Positions 42,071-52,600 of a DNA stretch of 64,000 nucleotides are shown piece after piece. Numbering within the stretch: position 1 is the first letter of the stretch; the number at the start of each line of letters is the position of its first letter. The notes below the pieces were generated by a model. That model did not search any database. It was not told the DNA's origin and worked only from the letters and a program-made list of their open reading frames with translations. The position numbers and the translations under genes were made by a program. The DNA is from Mycolicibacter minnesotensis (GTDB lineage: Bacteria > Actinomycetota > Actinomycetes > Mycobacteriales > Mycobacteriaceae), in NCBI RefSeq assembly GCF_010731755.1, contig NZ_AP022589.1:3100001-3164000 (forward strand). The letters run 5' to 3'.

Positions 42071-42679
42071 GTGACGCAACTGCTGGTGGCCAGCCGTAAC
42101 CGCAAGAAGCTGGCCGAGCTCAGTCGGGTGCTGGAGTACGCCGGAATCTCCGGCGTGCAGCTGGTCTCACTCGATGAGGTGCCACCGTATCCCGAAGCGC
42201 CGGAGACCGCGGCGACGTTCGAGGGCAACGCCTTGGCCAAAGCTCGCGACGGCTATCTCGCGACCGGTTTGCCCTGTGTCGCAGACGATTCCGGCCTTTC
42301 TGTCGGTGCGCTCAACGGCATGCCGGGAGTGTTGTCGGCGCGCTGGTCGGGCAGCCACGGAGACGACGCAGCCAACACCGCACTGTTGCTGGCGCAACTG
42401 CACGACGTGCCCGACGAGCGCCGAGGCGCGGCATTCGTCTCCGCGTGCGCGCTGGTCTGGGGTGACGGGCCCGAGCACGAGGTGGTGGTGCGCGGCGAGT
42501 GGGCCGGGCACATCGCCCGCGAACCGCACGGCGAGGGCGGGTTCGGTTATGACCCGGTGTTCGTTCCGGCGGGAGGTGACCGCACTGCCGCGCAGCTCAG
42601 CCCAGCCGAGAAGGATGCCGCTTCGCACCGCGGCCGGGCGCTGGCACTGCTGCTACCGGCCCTGCGCACGCTTGCCTGA
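42071..42679 (+). CDS. rdgB: XTP/dITP pyrophosphatase (non-canonical purine NTPase)
   Basis: Hydrolyses deaminated purine triphosphates so they are not incorporated. The 202-residue Ham1-fold protein has LLVASRNRKKLAEL, FEGNALAKARDG, the catalytic CVADDSGLSVGALNGMPGVLSARWSG loop and GFGYDPVFVP with SHRGRAL at the end. The GTG at 42071 is the first start after the rph stop. Corresponds to Rv1341. Its linkage to rph is conserved in many bacteria. Confidence 0.95.
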   Translation: MTQLLVASRNRKKLAELSRVLEYAGISGVQLVSLDEVPPYPEAPETAATFEGNALAKARDGYLATGLPCVADDSGLSVGALNGMPGVLSARWSGSHGDDAANTALLLAQLHDVPDERRGAAFVSACALVWGDGPEHEVVVRGEWAGHIAREPHGEGGFGYDPVFVPAGGDRTAAQLSPAEKDAASHRGRALALLLPALRTLA

Positions 42680-42720
42680 CACGGCATGGGCCCTCAGCCG
42701 GCCGACAATCCTCGTCTGCC

Positions 42721-42776
42721 GAGCGTGAAGTTGGCTTCACTCTGAGTGGTCGAGCGTGAAGCTGGCTTCACGCTCG
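42721..42776. terminator. Two tandem related hairpins between convergent genes
   Basis: Unit 2 is a perfect 11-bp stem CGAGCGTGAAG / CTTCACGCTCG with loop CTGG (42751-42776). Unit 1, GAGCGTGAAGTTGGCTTCAC plus TCT (42721-42743), is the same hairpin with one mismatch, 31 bases upstream. They fill the gap between rdgB and the convergent DUF3817 gene, so they probably terminate both transcripts. Confidence 0.7.
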
Positions 42777-42792
42777 GCACAGGTGCGAGGCC

Positions 42793-43134
42793 TCAGAGGT
42801 TGAACTGGGCCTTGATCTTTCGGGTCTGGAAGTGCTCGACGATGATCCCGAGCAGCGGAATGGTGCCCGACAGCAGCACCCCCAGGGTCTTGCCCAGCGG
42901 CCAGCGGACCTTGACGGCCAGGTTGAGCGTCGCCATCAGGTAGGCGAAGTACACCCAGCCGTGCACCACGCCGATCCAGACCGGCGGGTTGTCCACCTTG
43001 ACCGCGTAGCGCACCACGACCTCGTAGCACAGGGCGATCAGCCAAAGACCGGTCGTCCACGCCAGCACCCGGTAGGGCAGCAGCGCGCTGCGGATCTTCT
43101 CGGCGGGAGCGGCCTGGGCGGGGGAGTCGGTCAT
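42793..43134 (-). CDS. DUF3817 integral membrane protein (Rv1342c homologue)
   Basis: A 113-residue protein with about three membrane helices (VLAWTTGLWLIALCYEVVV, IGVVHGWVYFAYLMATLNLA, LGVLLSGTIPLLGIIVEHF). HGWVYFAYL is characteristic of DUF3817, a family also found fused to or beside other actinobacterial membrane proteins. Function is unknown. Its ATG overlaps the stop of the upstream gene (ATGA), so the two are coupled. Confidence 0.88.
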   Translation of the reverse strand: MTDSPAQAAPAEKIRSALLPYRVLAWTTGLWLIALCYEVVVRYAVKVDNPPVWIGVVHGWVYFAYLMATLNLAVKVRWPLGKTLGVLLSGTIPLLGIIVEHFQTRKIKAQFNL

Positions 43135-43502
43135 GCACTGTTCCTGTTCTGTCGATCGTTCTCGGAGAGCTCGGCCAGGTAGGCGTTGTACTCCTGCATC
43201 ACGGGGTCATTGGTGGGTGCGGCGGCGGTGGGTCGTTCCGGCAGCAGCCCGGCTGGGATCTCGGTCACCGCATCGGCGGGGTGCAGCTCCGGGGGAGTCT
43301 CCTCGAAGCGGACGAATTTGCGGTAGGCGTACACGCAGAACCAGGCGAACAGCGGCCACTGCAGCGCGTAACCCAGATTCTGAAAGGTGCCGTTGACCTC
43401 CTGGAACCGTGTCCACTGCCACCAGCCCAGTCCCAGACAGGCGCTGGCGGCGACGATCACCAGCACGACCAGTGCCGGTCTCCGACGCCGTGTAGTGGAC
43501 AC
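43131..43502 (-). CDS. lprD: LprD-like small membrane protein or lipoprotein (Rv1343c homologue)
   Basis: A 123-residue protein: a basic N-terminus (STTRRRRP), one hydrophobic segment LVVLVIVAASACLGLGWWQW, a second hydrophobic stretch LQWPLFAWFCVYAYRKF, and an acidic tail. ASAC could act as a lipobox, as annotated for LprD, but two membrane helices without lipidation are as likely. The GTG start is supported by TACCGT 6 bases upstream. Function unknown; coupled to the DUF3817 gene as in M. tuberculosis. Confidence 0.8.
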   Translation of the reverse strand: MSTTRRRRPALVVLVIVAASACLGLGWWQWTRFQEVNGTFQNLGYALQWPLFAWFCVYAYRKFVRFEETPPELHPADAVTEIPAGLLPERPTAAAPTNDPVMQEYNAYLAELSENDRQNRNSA

Positions 43503-43508
43503 CCCATG

Positions 43509-43514
43509 ACGGTA
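43509..43514 (-). promoter_or_regulatory. -10 box TACCGT for the LprD-like gene (leaderless)
   Basis: TACCGT on the minus strand, 6 bases before the GTG at 43502. Confidence 0.5.
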
Positions 43515-43555
43515 CCGCGCGACCTGGTGCGATGGCCGTGGGGAAGGGGTTCGCG

Positions 43556-43586
43556 TTGTGGGATGCGGCGGGCTGGACGCTACGAT
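43556..43586 (+). promoter_or_regulatory. Promoter of tRNA-Leu
   Basis: -35 TTGTGG (43556-43561), 19-base spacer, -10 TACGAT (43581-43586). The mature tRNA begins 10 bases downstream. Confidence 0.5.
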
Positions 43587-43596
43587 GACTGCGTTT

Positions 43597-43680
43597 GCGG
43601 GCGTGGTGGAATTGGCATACACGATGGCTTTAGGTGCCATTGCGCGAAAGCGCGTGAGGGTTCGAGTCCCTCCGCCCGCA
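43597..43680 (+). tRNA. tRNA-Leu (anticodon UAG)
   Basis: 84 nt. The acceptor stem GCGGGCG pairs with CGCCCGC, discriminator A. The anticodon stem ATGGC/GCCAT carries TAG at 43631-43633. The long class II variable arm (GCGCGAAAGCGC) and TTCGAGTCC T loop confirm leucine. No CCA is encoded after the discriminator, so it must be added post-transcriptionally. Confidence 0.96.
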
Positions 43681-43767
43681 CAAAATTTAACCCGATAATC
43701 CCATGTAGCGGGTGTTCGTCGGTGCCAGAATGGACGTCTTAGCCCTCCGCGTGATTGGTGCAGCGCT

Positions 43768-44148
43768 ATGGACCGACGGCTGCTCGCAACGGTGTTCACT
43801 GTGGTGTCTGTGTGCCTTGCCGGGGCGGCCGCTCCGGCGGCATCTGCTGATCCCAGCGTTGATCCCCAGAACCAGGTGTTCTTCGACGAGCTGGAGCGTG
43901 AGGGGCTGCACCCCGACTACGACAAGCAGATCTGCGGCGACATCAAATGCGAATCGCTGCGCACTCTGCTGGTTCAAGAGGGACACGCGGTCTGCGTCGC
44001 ACTCGCCGATTCACCCCGGCTGGTGCCCCTGTCGGTCATCGCGAATCTGGAAGTCAAACCCGGCGAGGCACACATCATCATCAACGCGGCCCGACAGGCT
44101 TACTGTCCGCAGCTGCCGGACCCGTACGGACATGTGCCCGGGCACTGA
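43768..44148 (+). CDS. Secreted DUF732-type protein
   Basis: A 126-residue protein with a Sec signal peptide (MDRRLLATVFTVVSVCLAGA, then APAASA before D28) and a short mature domain with three Cys. The pattern FFDELEREGLHP, then GHAVCVAL and INAARQAYCPQLP, matches DUF732, a family of small secreted mycobacterial proteins of unknown function. It lies between tRNA-Leu and an MFS gene, converging on the latter. Confidence 0.8.
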   Translation: MDRRLLATVFTVVSVCLAGAAAPAASADPSVDPQNQVFFDELEREGLHPDYDKQICGDIKCESLRTLLVQEGHAVCVALADSPRLVPLSVIANLEVKPGEAHIIINAARQAYCPQLPDPYGHVPGH

Positions 44149-44153
44149 ATCGT

Positions 44154-45461
44154 TCAGCGCTCGCCGGCTGCCACCAGCACGGGCTTTTCGCCCAGCGCTT
44201 CGGATTCCCGGGCCTTTCGTGCGTAGCTGACCACACCGATGGCGGCAACCGCCCACACGACGTACTGCAGCGTCCAGGCCAGCCGGAACGCGCTGAAGGA
44301 ATAGCCGCCGGCCAGCGCGATGACCACGCCCATCGCCTGCATGACCAGCAGGGTGGCGATGAAGCCGCCGGTGTTGACCATGCCCTGCGCGGTGCCCAAC
44401 GCGGCTGGCGGGTTGTAGGTGCGGGCGAAGTCGAAGGCCAGCATCGACACCGGCTGGCCTGCCGAGATCACCAGGATCAGCACCACCAGCAACCAGTGCG
44501 GCGCGGGGTGCGGGAGCGCCAACAACACCGTCCAGGTCACAACCATCAGCGCCATCATGGTCAATGCCACCTTCGGCCGGTGCCGGGGCCAGCGTGCGGA
44601 GAGGGTTCCGACCAACAATCCGACCACGATGAACGGTGCCACCGACAGCGTCAGCGCCGCACCCGCCATCCCCCGCGAGAGACCCTGCGCGGTGGTCAGG
44701 TAGGGCACCCCCCACATCAGCGCGAACACGCCGGGCGAGAACGCGTTGCCCATATGGGTAAAGAAACCAGCCTTGGTGCCCGGCCTCGACCACACCATCT
44801 TGATCTCACCGAAGGCCTCACGGAAAGTCCGCGCATGCGCGGCGGCCGGCGCCCCTGCGGGGGCGTCGCGGGCGACGATGATCGTCAAGACGCCAGCGAA
44901 CAGACCCAGGCCGGCGGCCGAAAGATAGGCGGCCGTCCACCCGCCATGCAGCAGAATCGCCAGAAACGGCACCGCCGAGAGGAACTGGCCGAACTGGCCA
45001 CAGATTCCGGTCAGCTGGGTGAGCAGGGGAACCCGCTCGGGGGCAAACCAATTGGGCAGCAGCCGGATCACCGAGATGAAGATGAACGAATCCCCGAGGC
45101 CGATCACTCCGTAGGCGCCAACCGCCACGGGCAGCGATTGCGTCAGAGCCAGCGCCGCCTGGGCAGCGGACAGCACGGCCACGCCGGTGGCGATCATCAC
45201 TCGCGGACCGAAGCGGTCCAGCAGCACCCCAGCCGGAATCTGCATGGCCGCGTAGACGATCAGCTGCACGATCACGAACGACGACAACGTGCTGGGCCCG
45301 GCGTGGAAGCGCTCGGCGGCATCGAGGCCCGAGACTCCGAACGTGGTCCGGTCCAGCACTGCCACCAAATAGGACAACAGGCCGGTGCCCCACACGATCC
45401 AGGGACGCAATCTGGGCCCGCCTTGTCTGTCTGTTGCCGGACAACGCCTATGGTCGCACAC
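44154..45461 (-). CDS. Major facilitator superfamily transporter
   Basis: A 435-residue membrane protein with about 12 helices. The loop 2-3 signature is visible as GVLLDRFGPRVMIATG, and the two six-helix halves are separated by a cytoplasmic loop near residues 190-220 (DAPAGAPAAAHARTFREAFGEIK). The substrate cannot be deduced. GTG start at 45461; later in-frame starts near residue 24 would also keep all helices. Divergent from the DUF1906 gene by 68 bases. Confidence 0.87.
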   Translation of the reverse strand: MCDHRRCPATDRQGGPRLRPWIVWGTGLLSYLVAVLDRTTFGVSGLDAAERFHAGPSTLSSFVIVQLIVYAAMQIPAGVLLDRFGPRVMIATGVAVLSAAQAALALTQSLPVAVGAYGVIGLGDSFIFISVIRLLPNWFAPERVPLLTQLTGICGQFGQFLSAVPFLAILLHGGWTAAYLSAAGLGLFAGVLTIIVARDAPAGAPAAAHARTFREAFGEIKMVWSRPGTKAGFFTHMGNAFSPGVFALMWGVPYLTTAQGLSRGMAGAALTLSVAPFIVVGLLVGTLSARWPRHRPKVALTMMALMVVTWTVLLALPHPAPHWLLVVLILVISAGQPVSMLAFDFARTYNPPAALGTAQGMVNTGGFIATLLVMQAMGVVIALAGGYSFSAFRLAWTLQYVVWAVAAIGVVSYARKARESEALGEKPVLVAAGER

Positions 45462-45516
45462 GGTTTCACCGGGTATTTCGCCGGTGACCGGCCCCCTGCT
45501 GGGCCGGCTCCTGTCC

Positions 45517-45522
45517 TAGTCT
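45517..45522 (+). promoter_or_regulatory. -10 box TAGTCT for the DUF1906 gene (leaderless)
   Basis: TAGTCT, then 7 bases, then GTG at 45530. Confidence 0.55.
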
Positions 45523-45529
45523 GTTTCGC

Positions 45530-46252
45530 GTGGTGATTTCCCGGCGCGACTTGTTCAAGTTCGCGGTCTCAGTGCCCGCGGCCACCGGCTTGGGAGCCGG
45601 GCTCTCGACGCTGATCGCCGGAATCGCCGAGGCCGCGCCGCTGGGCATCTTGCTGGACTATTCGGCCGGTGTCCTGCCGGCCAGCGCGATCCGGGCCTCC
45701 GGGGCAGTGGGGGCCATCCGCTACGTGTCGGATCGCCGGCCCGGCGCCGACTGGATGCTCGGCAAGCCCATGCAGGCGGCCGAGGCGCGTGACCTGCAGG
45801 AAGGCGGTTTGGCGGTGGTTTCCTGCTATCAATTCGGCAAACAGGCCACCGCCGACTGGCTCGGCGGCGAGGCCGCCGGTGTCGAGCACGCCACGCGCGG
45901 CGCACAGCTGCACAGCGCAGCCGGCGGTCCGGCAACCGCCCCGATCTACGCGTCGATCGACGACAATCCGTCCTATCAGCAGTACCGCGAGCAGGTGGCG
46001 CCCTACCTGCGTGGATGGCAGTCGGTGATCGGGCCCGAACGCACCGCCGTCTACGCCAACTCCCCGACGATCGAGTGGGCCGTGCAGGACGGCCTGGGCT
46101 CCTTGTTCTGGCAGCACAACTTCGGTTCACCCGGCAGGATCGCCCATCCGGCCGCCAATCTGCACCAGGTGGAGATCGACAGCCGCACCGTCGATGGCAT
46201 CGGTGTGGACGTTAACCAGATCCTCCAACCGCAGTTCGGTCAGTGGGCCTGA
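45530..46252 (+). CDS. Tat-exported DUF1906 glycoside-hydrolase-like protein (Rv2525c homologue)
   Basis: A 240-residue protein whose leader has the twin-arginine motif SRRDLFKF (residues 4-11), a hydrophobic core and AEAAP cleavage region, so it is exported folded. The mature part is a DUF1906 TIM-barrel-like domain (LLDYSAGVLPASAIRASGAVGAIRYVS, ending GIGVDVNQI). The M. tuberculosis homologue Rv2525c is a Tat substrate linked to cell-wall and beta-lactam phenotypes and is likewise next to fas. Leaderless GTG start. Confidence 0.9.
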   Translation: MVISRRDLFKFAVSVPAATGLGAGLSTLIAGIAEAAPLGILLDYSAGVLPASAIRASGAVGAIRYVSDRRPGADWMLGKPMQAAEARDLQEGGLAVVSCYQFGKQATADWLGGEAAGVEHATRGAQLHSAAGGPATAPIYASIDDNPSYQQYREQVAPYLRGWQSVIGPERTAVYANSPTIEWAVQDGLGSLFWQHNFGSPGRIAHPAANLHQVEIDSRTVDGIGVDVNQILQPQFGQWA

Positions 46253-46687
46253 GCCGCGACCGGGCTGCCTAAAGGCCAGCAAACTGGCGCCGCGCCGGGT
46301 CTCTGATCGCGGCGTTCGCGGTGCCTGGCTCGGGTTCGATGCCTCAGGGGCCGCCGACGCCGGTTGGCCGGGCCGATAGAAACATAACGATTAGATAACA
46401 AAAGAGCCTTGATCTGCGCCGTTGTGGCTACTCGACCGTAACCCCGCGCACGCAGGCCGTTTGTTCTGGATCTTTGTGACGCTCGTAGAGCCCCGAGATA
46501 TCCGGGGCTGGGTTACCCGAGCGTAGAACTCATCAGTAACCAATTTGCTGCGGAAACAGCACAGGTTCTTATGACACTCTTACTGCTGTAGCGCGGCCGC
46601 GGAAACGCGAGAGCCCGCAATAGGCCGGTGATTCCGGCGGGCGTCGAAGAGGACGCGACATTAACCAGTGCAGGGGAGAAACAAAAC
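46253..46687. promoter_or_regulatory. 435-base upstream region of fas
   Basis: No gene seen. It holds a small hairpin GCCAG-CAAA-CTGGC (46275-46288) after the DUF1906 stop, an AT-rich tract (46378-46406), and a near-palindrome AGCCCCGAGATATCCGGGGCT (46489-46509). Three related motifs follow: TGCTG/CAGCA (46546-46560) and TGCTGT near 46590. A weak promoter TTGCTG-N19-TATGAC (46545-46575) is possible. In M. tuberculosis the activator FasR binds inverted repeats in the equivalent region; the TGCTG/CAGCA set is a candidate site but I cannot confirm it. Confidence 0.45.
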
Positions 46688-49600
46688 GTGACGATCCACG
46701 AACACGACCGGGTTTCCGCTGAGGGCGCTGGCTCGGGGCCGTTCGCCAGCGCCGCGTCCGCTCTGGTGGATCGCTTGACAGACGGCGAGCCCTACGCGGT
46801 CGCCTTCGGCGGGCAGGGCGCGGCGTGGTTGGAGTCGCTGGAGGACTTGGTCTCCTCGGCGGGGATCGAGACCGAACTGGCCACCCTGGCCGGTGAGGCG
46901 GACCTGCTGCTCGAGCCGATCGCCCAGGAACTTGTCGTGGTCCGGCCCATCGGTTTCGAGCCGCTGCACTGGGTGCGGGCACTGGCGGCCGAAGACCCCA
47001 TCCCCTCCGCCAAGGAGCTGACCTCGGCCGCCGTGTCGGTGCCGGGCGTGCTGCTCACGCAGATCGCCGCCATGCGCGCGCTGCAGCGTCAGGGACTGGA
47101 CCTGTCGGCCAACCCGCCCGTCGCCGCGGCCGGTCACTCGCAGGGCATCCTGGCCGTCGAGGCACTCGCGGCCGGCGGCGCCAAAGACGTGCAGCTGCTC
47201 GCGATCGCTCAGCTGGTGGGCGCTGCCGGAACTCTGGTCGCGCGTCGTCGCGGCATCTCGATCCTGGGTGATCGCTCGCCGATGGTGGCCATCTCCAACG
47301 TGGACCCGGAACGGATTCGGGACCTGTTGGACGAGTTCGCCCAGGATGTGCGCACGGTGCTGCCGCCGGTGCTGTCGATCCGCAACGGGCGCCGCGCGGT
47401 GGTCATCACCGGAACTCCCGAGCAGCTGTCGCGCTTCGAGCTGTACTGCGAGCAGATCGCCGAGAAGGAGGCCGCCGAACGCAAGAACAAGTTGCGTGGT
47501 GGCGCGGTCTTCGCTCCGGTCTTCGAGCCGGTCCAGGTCGAGGTCGGTTTCCACTCGCCGCGGCTGGCCGACGGTATCGAGATCGTGGCGCAGTGGGCCG
47601 CCAAGGTGGGTCTAGATGTGGAGCTGACCCGCCGGCTCGCCGACTCCATCCTGGTAGGGCAGGTCGACTGGGTTGATGAGGTCACGACGCTGCACGAGGC
47701 GGGCGCCCGCTGGATCCTGGACTTGGGGCCCGGCGACATCCTGACCCGGCTGACCGCACCGGTGATCCGCGGCCTGGGCATCGGGATCGTGCCGGTGGCG
47801 ACTCGCGGCGGCCAGCGCAATCTGTTCACCATCGGCGCCGTCCCGGAGGTCGCTCGGCCCTGGACAAGCTATGCCCCGTCGGTGGTCGCACTGCCCGACG
47901 GCCGAGTCAAGCTCGACACCAAATTCACCCGGCTGACCGGCCGGTCGCCGATCCTGCTGGCGGGTATGACGCCCACCACCGTGGACGCCAAGATCGTGGC
48001 CGCCGCCGCCAACGCGGGGCACTGGTCCGAGCTGGCCGGCGGCGGGCAGGTCACCGAGGAGATCTTCGACGACCGGGTCGCGGAACTGACCGCGCTGCTG
48101 GAGCCCGGCCGCACGGTCCAGTTCAACTCCCTGTTCTTGGATCCCTACCTGTGGAAGCTGCAGGTAGGTGGAAAGCGGTTGGTGCAGAAGGCCCGTCAGT
48201 CCGGTGCCCCCTTCGACGGGCTGGTAGTCAGCGCCGGCATACCGGAGCTGGAAGAGGCCGTCGAGCTGATCGCTGAGCTCAACGACGCAGGTATCAGCCA
48301 CGTGGTGTTCAAGCCCGGCACCGTCGAGCAGATCCGATCGGTGATCCGCATCGCCGCCGAAGTGCCGACCGCCCCGGTGATCGTGCACGTCGAAGGCGGA
48401 CGCGCCGGCGGTCACCACTCCTGGGAAGACCTCGACGACCTGCTGCTGGCGACGTACTCCGAGCTGCGCTCGCGGTCCAACATCACCTTGTGCGTCGGCG
48501 GGGGAATCGGCACGCCCGAGCAGGCCGCCGAATACCTTTCCGGCCGGTGGTCACAGCAGCACGGCTTCCCCTCGATGCCCGTGGACGGCATCCTGGTCGG
48601 TACCGCGGCGATGGCGACCAAGGAGGCCACCACCTCGCCGGCGGTCAAGCAGATGCTGGTCGACACCGTGGGCACCGACCAGTGGATCGGTGCAGGAAAA
48701 GCCCAGGGCGGCATGGCTTCCTCGCGCAGCCAGCTCGGTGCCGACATCCACGAGATCGACAACGTCGCCTCTCGTTGTGGCCGCCTGCTTGACGAGGTGG
48801 CCGGTGACGGCGAGGCCGTGGCCGAGCGCCGAGACGAGATCATCGCCGCGCTGGCCGACACCGCCAAGCCTTACTTCGGTGATGCCACCGAGATGACCTA
48901 CGCGCAGTGGCTGCGCCGTTACATCGACCTGGCCATTGGCGCGGGCGACTCGACCGCCGATACCGCCTCTCCGGACAGCCCGTGGCTGGCCGACACCTGG
49001 CGGGAGCGCTTCGGTTCGATGCTGCAGCGCGCCGAGGCGCGCCTGCACGAGGTCGAGTCTGGACCGATCGAGACGCTGTTCGCCGATTCCGAAGAGGGAC
49101 AGGCGATCCTGGAACGTCCCGCCGACGCGATCGCAGCGCTGGTGGCCCGCTACCCGGAGGCCGAGACGGTGCGCCTGCACCCCGCCGATGCGCCGTTCTT
49201 CACCCAGCTGTGCAAGACCCCGGGCAAGCCGGTCAACTTTGTGCCGGTGATCGACAAGGATGTGCGGCGCTGGTGGCGCAGCGACTCGCTGTGGCAGGCG
49301 CATGACGCCCGTTACACCGCCGAGCAGGTCTGCATCATCCCGGGCACCGCCGCGGTCGCCGGCATCACCCGGGTCGACGAGCCGGTCGGTGAGCTGCTGG
49401 ACCGCTTTGAGCAGACCGCAGTCGAGCAGGTGCTTGCCACCGGTGCCCAGCCCGTGCCGGTCGCTGCCCGTCGCCTGGGACGCGTCGACGTCGCCGGTCC
49501 GCTGGCCGTGGTGCTCGACGCCCCTGACGTGCTGTGGGCCGGTCGCACCGCCACCAACCCGGTGCACCGGATCGCCGCTCCCGATGAGTGGCAGGTGCAC

Positions 49601-52600
49601 GAGAACCGCACCGCCACCCACCCGTCGACCGGGGCACGCCTGGAGGTGGCCTCGCAGTCCCACGTGGTGCTCAGCGTGCCGCTGTCCGGCGTCTGGATCA
49701 GCATCCGCTTCACGCTGCCGGCCGCCGTCGTCGACGGAGCCGCCCCGCTGGTGTCCACCGAGGACGCCGCTGCCGCAATGCGTTCGGTGCTGGCCATCGC
49801 CGCCGGAGTCGACGGCCCGGAGGCCCTGCCGCCGGTGCGCGACGGCGCAGCGACCGTCACCGTGGCGTGGAAGCCCGAAGAGGTCGCCGACCACACCGGG
49901 GTGACCGCGACGTTCGGCGCTCCGCTGGCGCCGGGACAGTCGATCGTCCCCGACGTGCTGGTCGGCCGATGCTGGCCGGCGGTGTTCGCTGCCATCGGTT
50001 CGGCCACCACTGATGTCGGGTTCCCGGTTGTCGAGGGCTTGTTGTCCCTGGTGCACCTGGACCACGCTGCGCAGCTGCTCGCCGCACTGCCTGCCGAACC
50101 GGCTGAATTGACCGTGACCGCAACGGCTTCGGCGGCCACCGACACCGAGGTCGGGCGCGTCGTTCCGGTGTCGGTCGCAGTCCGCGGGGCCGACGGAACA
50201 CTGCTGGCCACGCTCGAGGAGCGCTTCGCGATCCGCGGGCGCACTGGTGCTGCAGAACTGACTGACCCGGTTCGGGCCGGGGGCGCCGTCTCCGACAATG
50301 CCACCGACACTCCGCGACGGCGTCGGCGCGATGTCACCGTCACCGCGCCGGTGGACATGCGGCCGTTCGCAGCGGTCTCTGGGGACCACAACCCGATTCA
50401 CACCGACCGGGCGGCGGCGCTGCTGGCCGGCCTGGATTCGCCGATCGTGCATGGCATGTGGCTGTCGGCCGCGGCCCAGCATGTGGTGACCGCCACCGAT
50501 GGGCAGGCTCGCCCGCCGGCGCGGTTGGTCGGCTGGACCGCGCGTTTCCTGGGCATGGTCAAGCCCGGCGACGCCGTGGACTTCCGGGTGGACCGGGTCG
50601 GCATCGACCTGGGTGCCGAGGTTCTGGAGATCAGCGCGCGGATCGGTTCGGATCTGGTGATGTCGGCGACCGCGCGGCTGACCGCCCCCAAGACGGTCTA
50701 CGCGTTTCCGGGGCAGGGCATTCAGCACAAGGGCATGGGCATGGAGGTGCGTGCCCGCTCCAAGGCCGCCCGCAAGGTGTGGGACTCCGCGGACAGGTTC
50801 ACCCGCGACGTCCTGGGCTTCTCGGTGCTGCATGTGGTGCGCGACAACCCGACCAGCCTGATCGCCTCCGGCGTGCACTACCAGCACCCCGAAGGCGTGC
50901 TCAATCTGACGCAGTTCACCCAGGTCGCGATGGCGACCGTGGCCGCGGCGCAGGTCGCGGAGATGCGTGAGCAGGGCGCGTTCGTCGAAGGTGCGATCGC
51001 CTGCGGGCACTCCGTCGGTGAGTACACCGCGCTGGCCTGTGTCAGCGACGTCTACGAGCTCGAAGCGCTGCTGGAGGTGGTGTTCCACCGCGGCTCCAAG
51101 ATGCACGACATCGTGCCGCGTGACGCCATGGGACGATCGAATTACCGGCTGGCTGCCATCCGGCCGTCGCAGATCGATCTCGATGATGCCGACGTCACCG
51201 CCTTCGTGGCCGAGATCGCCGAGCGCACCGGGGAATTCCTGCAGATCGTCAACTTCAACCTCCGTGGCTCGCAGTATGCGATCGCCGGCACGGTGGCCGG
51301 ACTGGAAGCGCTCGAAGCCGAGGTCGAGCGGCGTCGCGAGATCTCCGGCGGCAAACGGTCGTTCATCCTGGTGCCGGGCATCGACGTGCCGTTCCATTCG
51401 GAGGTGCTGCGCATCGGTGTCGACGACTTCCGACGCTCGCTGGAGCGGGTGATGCCGCGAGACACCGACCCCGAGCTGATCGTCGGTCGCTACATCCCCA
51501 ACCTGGTGCCCAAGCCCTTCACCCTGGATCGTGAGTTCATCCAGGAGATCCGCGACCTGGTGCCGGCTGAACCACTCGACGAGGTGCTGGCCGACTACGA
51601 CACCTGGCGCAACGAAAAGCCGAATGAACTGTGCCGCAAGGTCGTGATCGAGTTGCTGGCCTGGCAGTTCGCCAGCCCGGTGCGCTGGATCGAGACCCAG
51701 GATCTGCTGTTCATCGAGCAGGCTGCCGGCGGTCTGGGGGTGGAGCGTTTCGTCGAGATCGGGGTGAAGACCGCTCCGACCGTGGCCGGGCTGGCCACCA
51801 ACACCCTCAAACTGCCCGAGTACGCCCACAGCACCGTGGAGATCCTCAACGCCGAGCGGGACGCCGCCGTGTTGTTCGCCACCGACACCGACCCCGAGCC
51901 GGAACCCGAAGAGGAATCGGCACCGGCTGAGGCGTCGGCGGAGGCCGCCCCGGCGGAGGCCGCCGCACCGGCACCTGCCGCCCCGGTCGCACCGTCGGGG
52001 GCTCCGCGCCCCGACGACATCGCGTTTGACGCCGCCGATGCCACGCTGGCGCTGATCGCGCTGAGTGCCAAGATGCGGATCGACCAGATCGAGGCGCTGG
52101 ACTCCATCGAGTCGATCACCGACGGTGCGTCGTCGCGGCGCAACCAGCTGCTGGTGGACCTGGGCTCCGAGCTGAACCTCGGCGCCATCGACGGAGCGGC
52201 AGAGGCCGACCTGTCCGGGCTGAAGTCTCAGGTGACCAAGCTGGCGCGCACCTACAAGCCCTACGGCCCGGTGTTGACCGATGCGATCAACGACCAGCTG
52301 CGCACCATCCTCGGCCCGTCGGGCAAGCGGCCCGGCGCCATCGCTGAGCGGGTCAAGAAGACTTGGGAACTCGGTGAAGGCTGGGCCAAACACGTCACCG
52401 TCGAGGTGGCGTTGGGCACCCGCGAGGGCACCAGTGTCCGGGGCGGTGCTCTGGGCGGGTTGCACGAAGGTGCGCTGGTCGACGGCGCGGCCGTGGACAA
52501 GGTGATCGATGGGGCCATCCAGGCCGTTGCTGCGCGGCGTGGTGTTGCGGTGAGCCTGCCGTCGGCAGGCGGTGGTGGCGGTGGTGCCACCGTGGACGCC

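Noticed and set aside
51890..52010. Pro/Ala/Glu repeats in fas as a tandem repeat element
   Set aside because: This is the flexible linker before the carrier domain, also present and variable in other mycobacterial Fas proteins.
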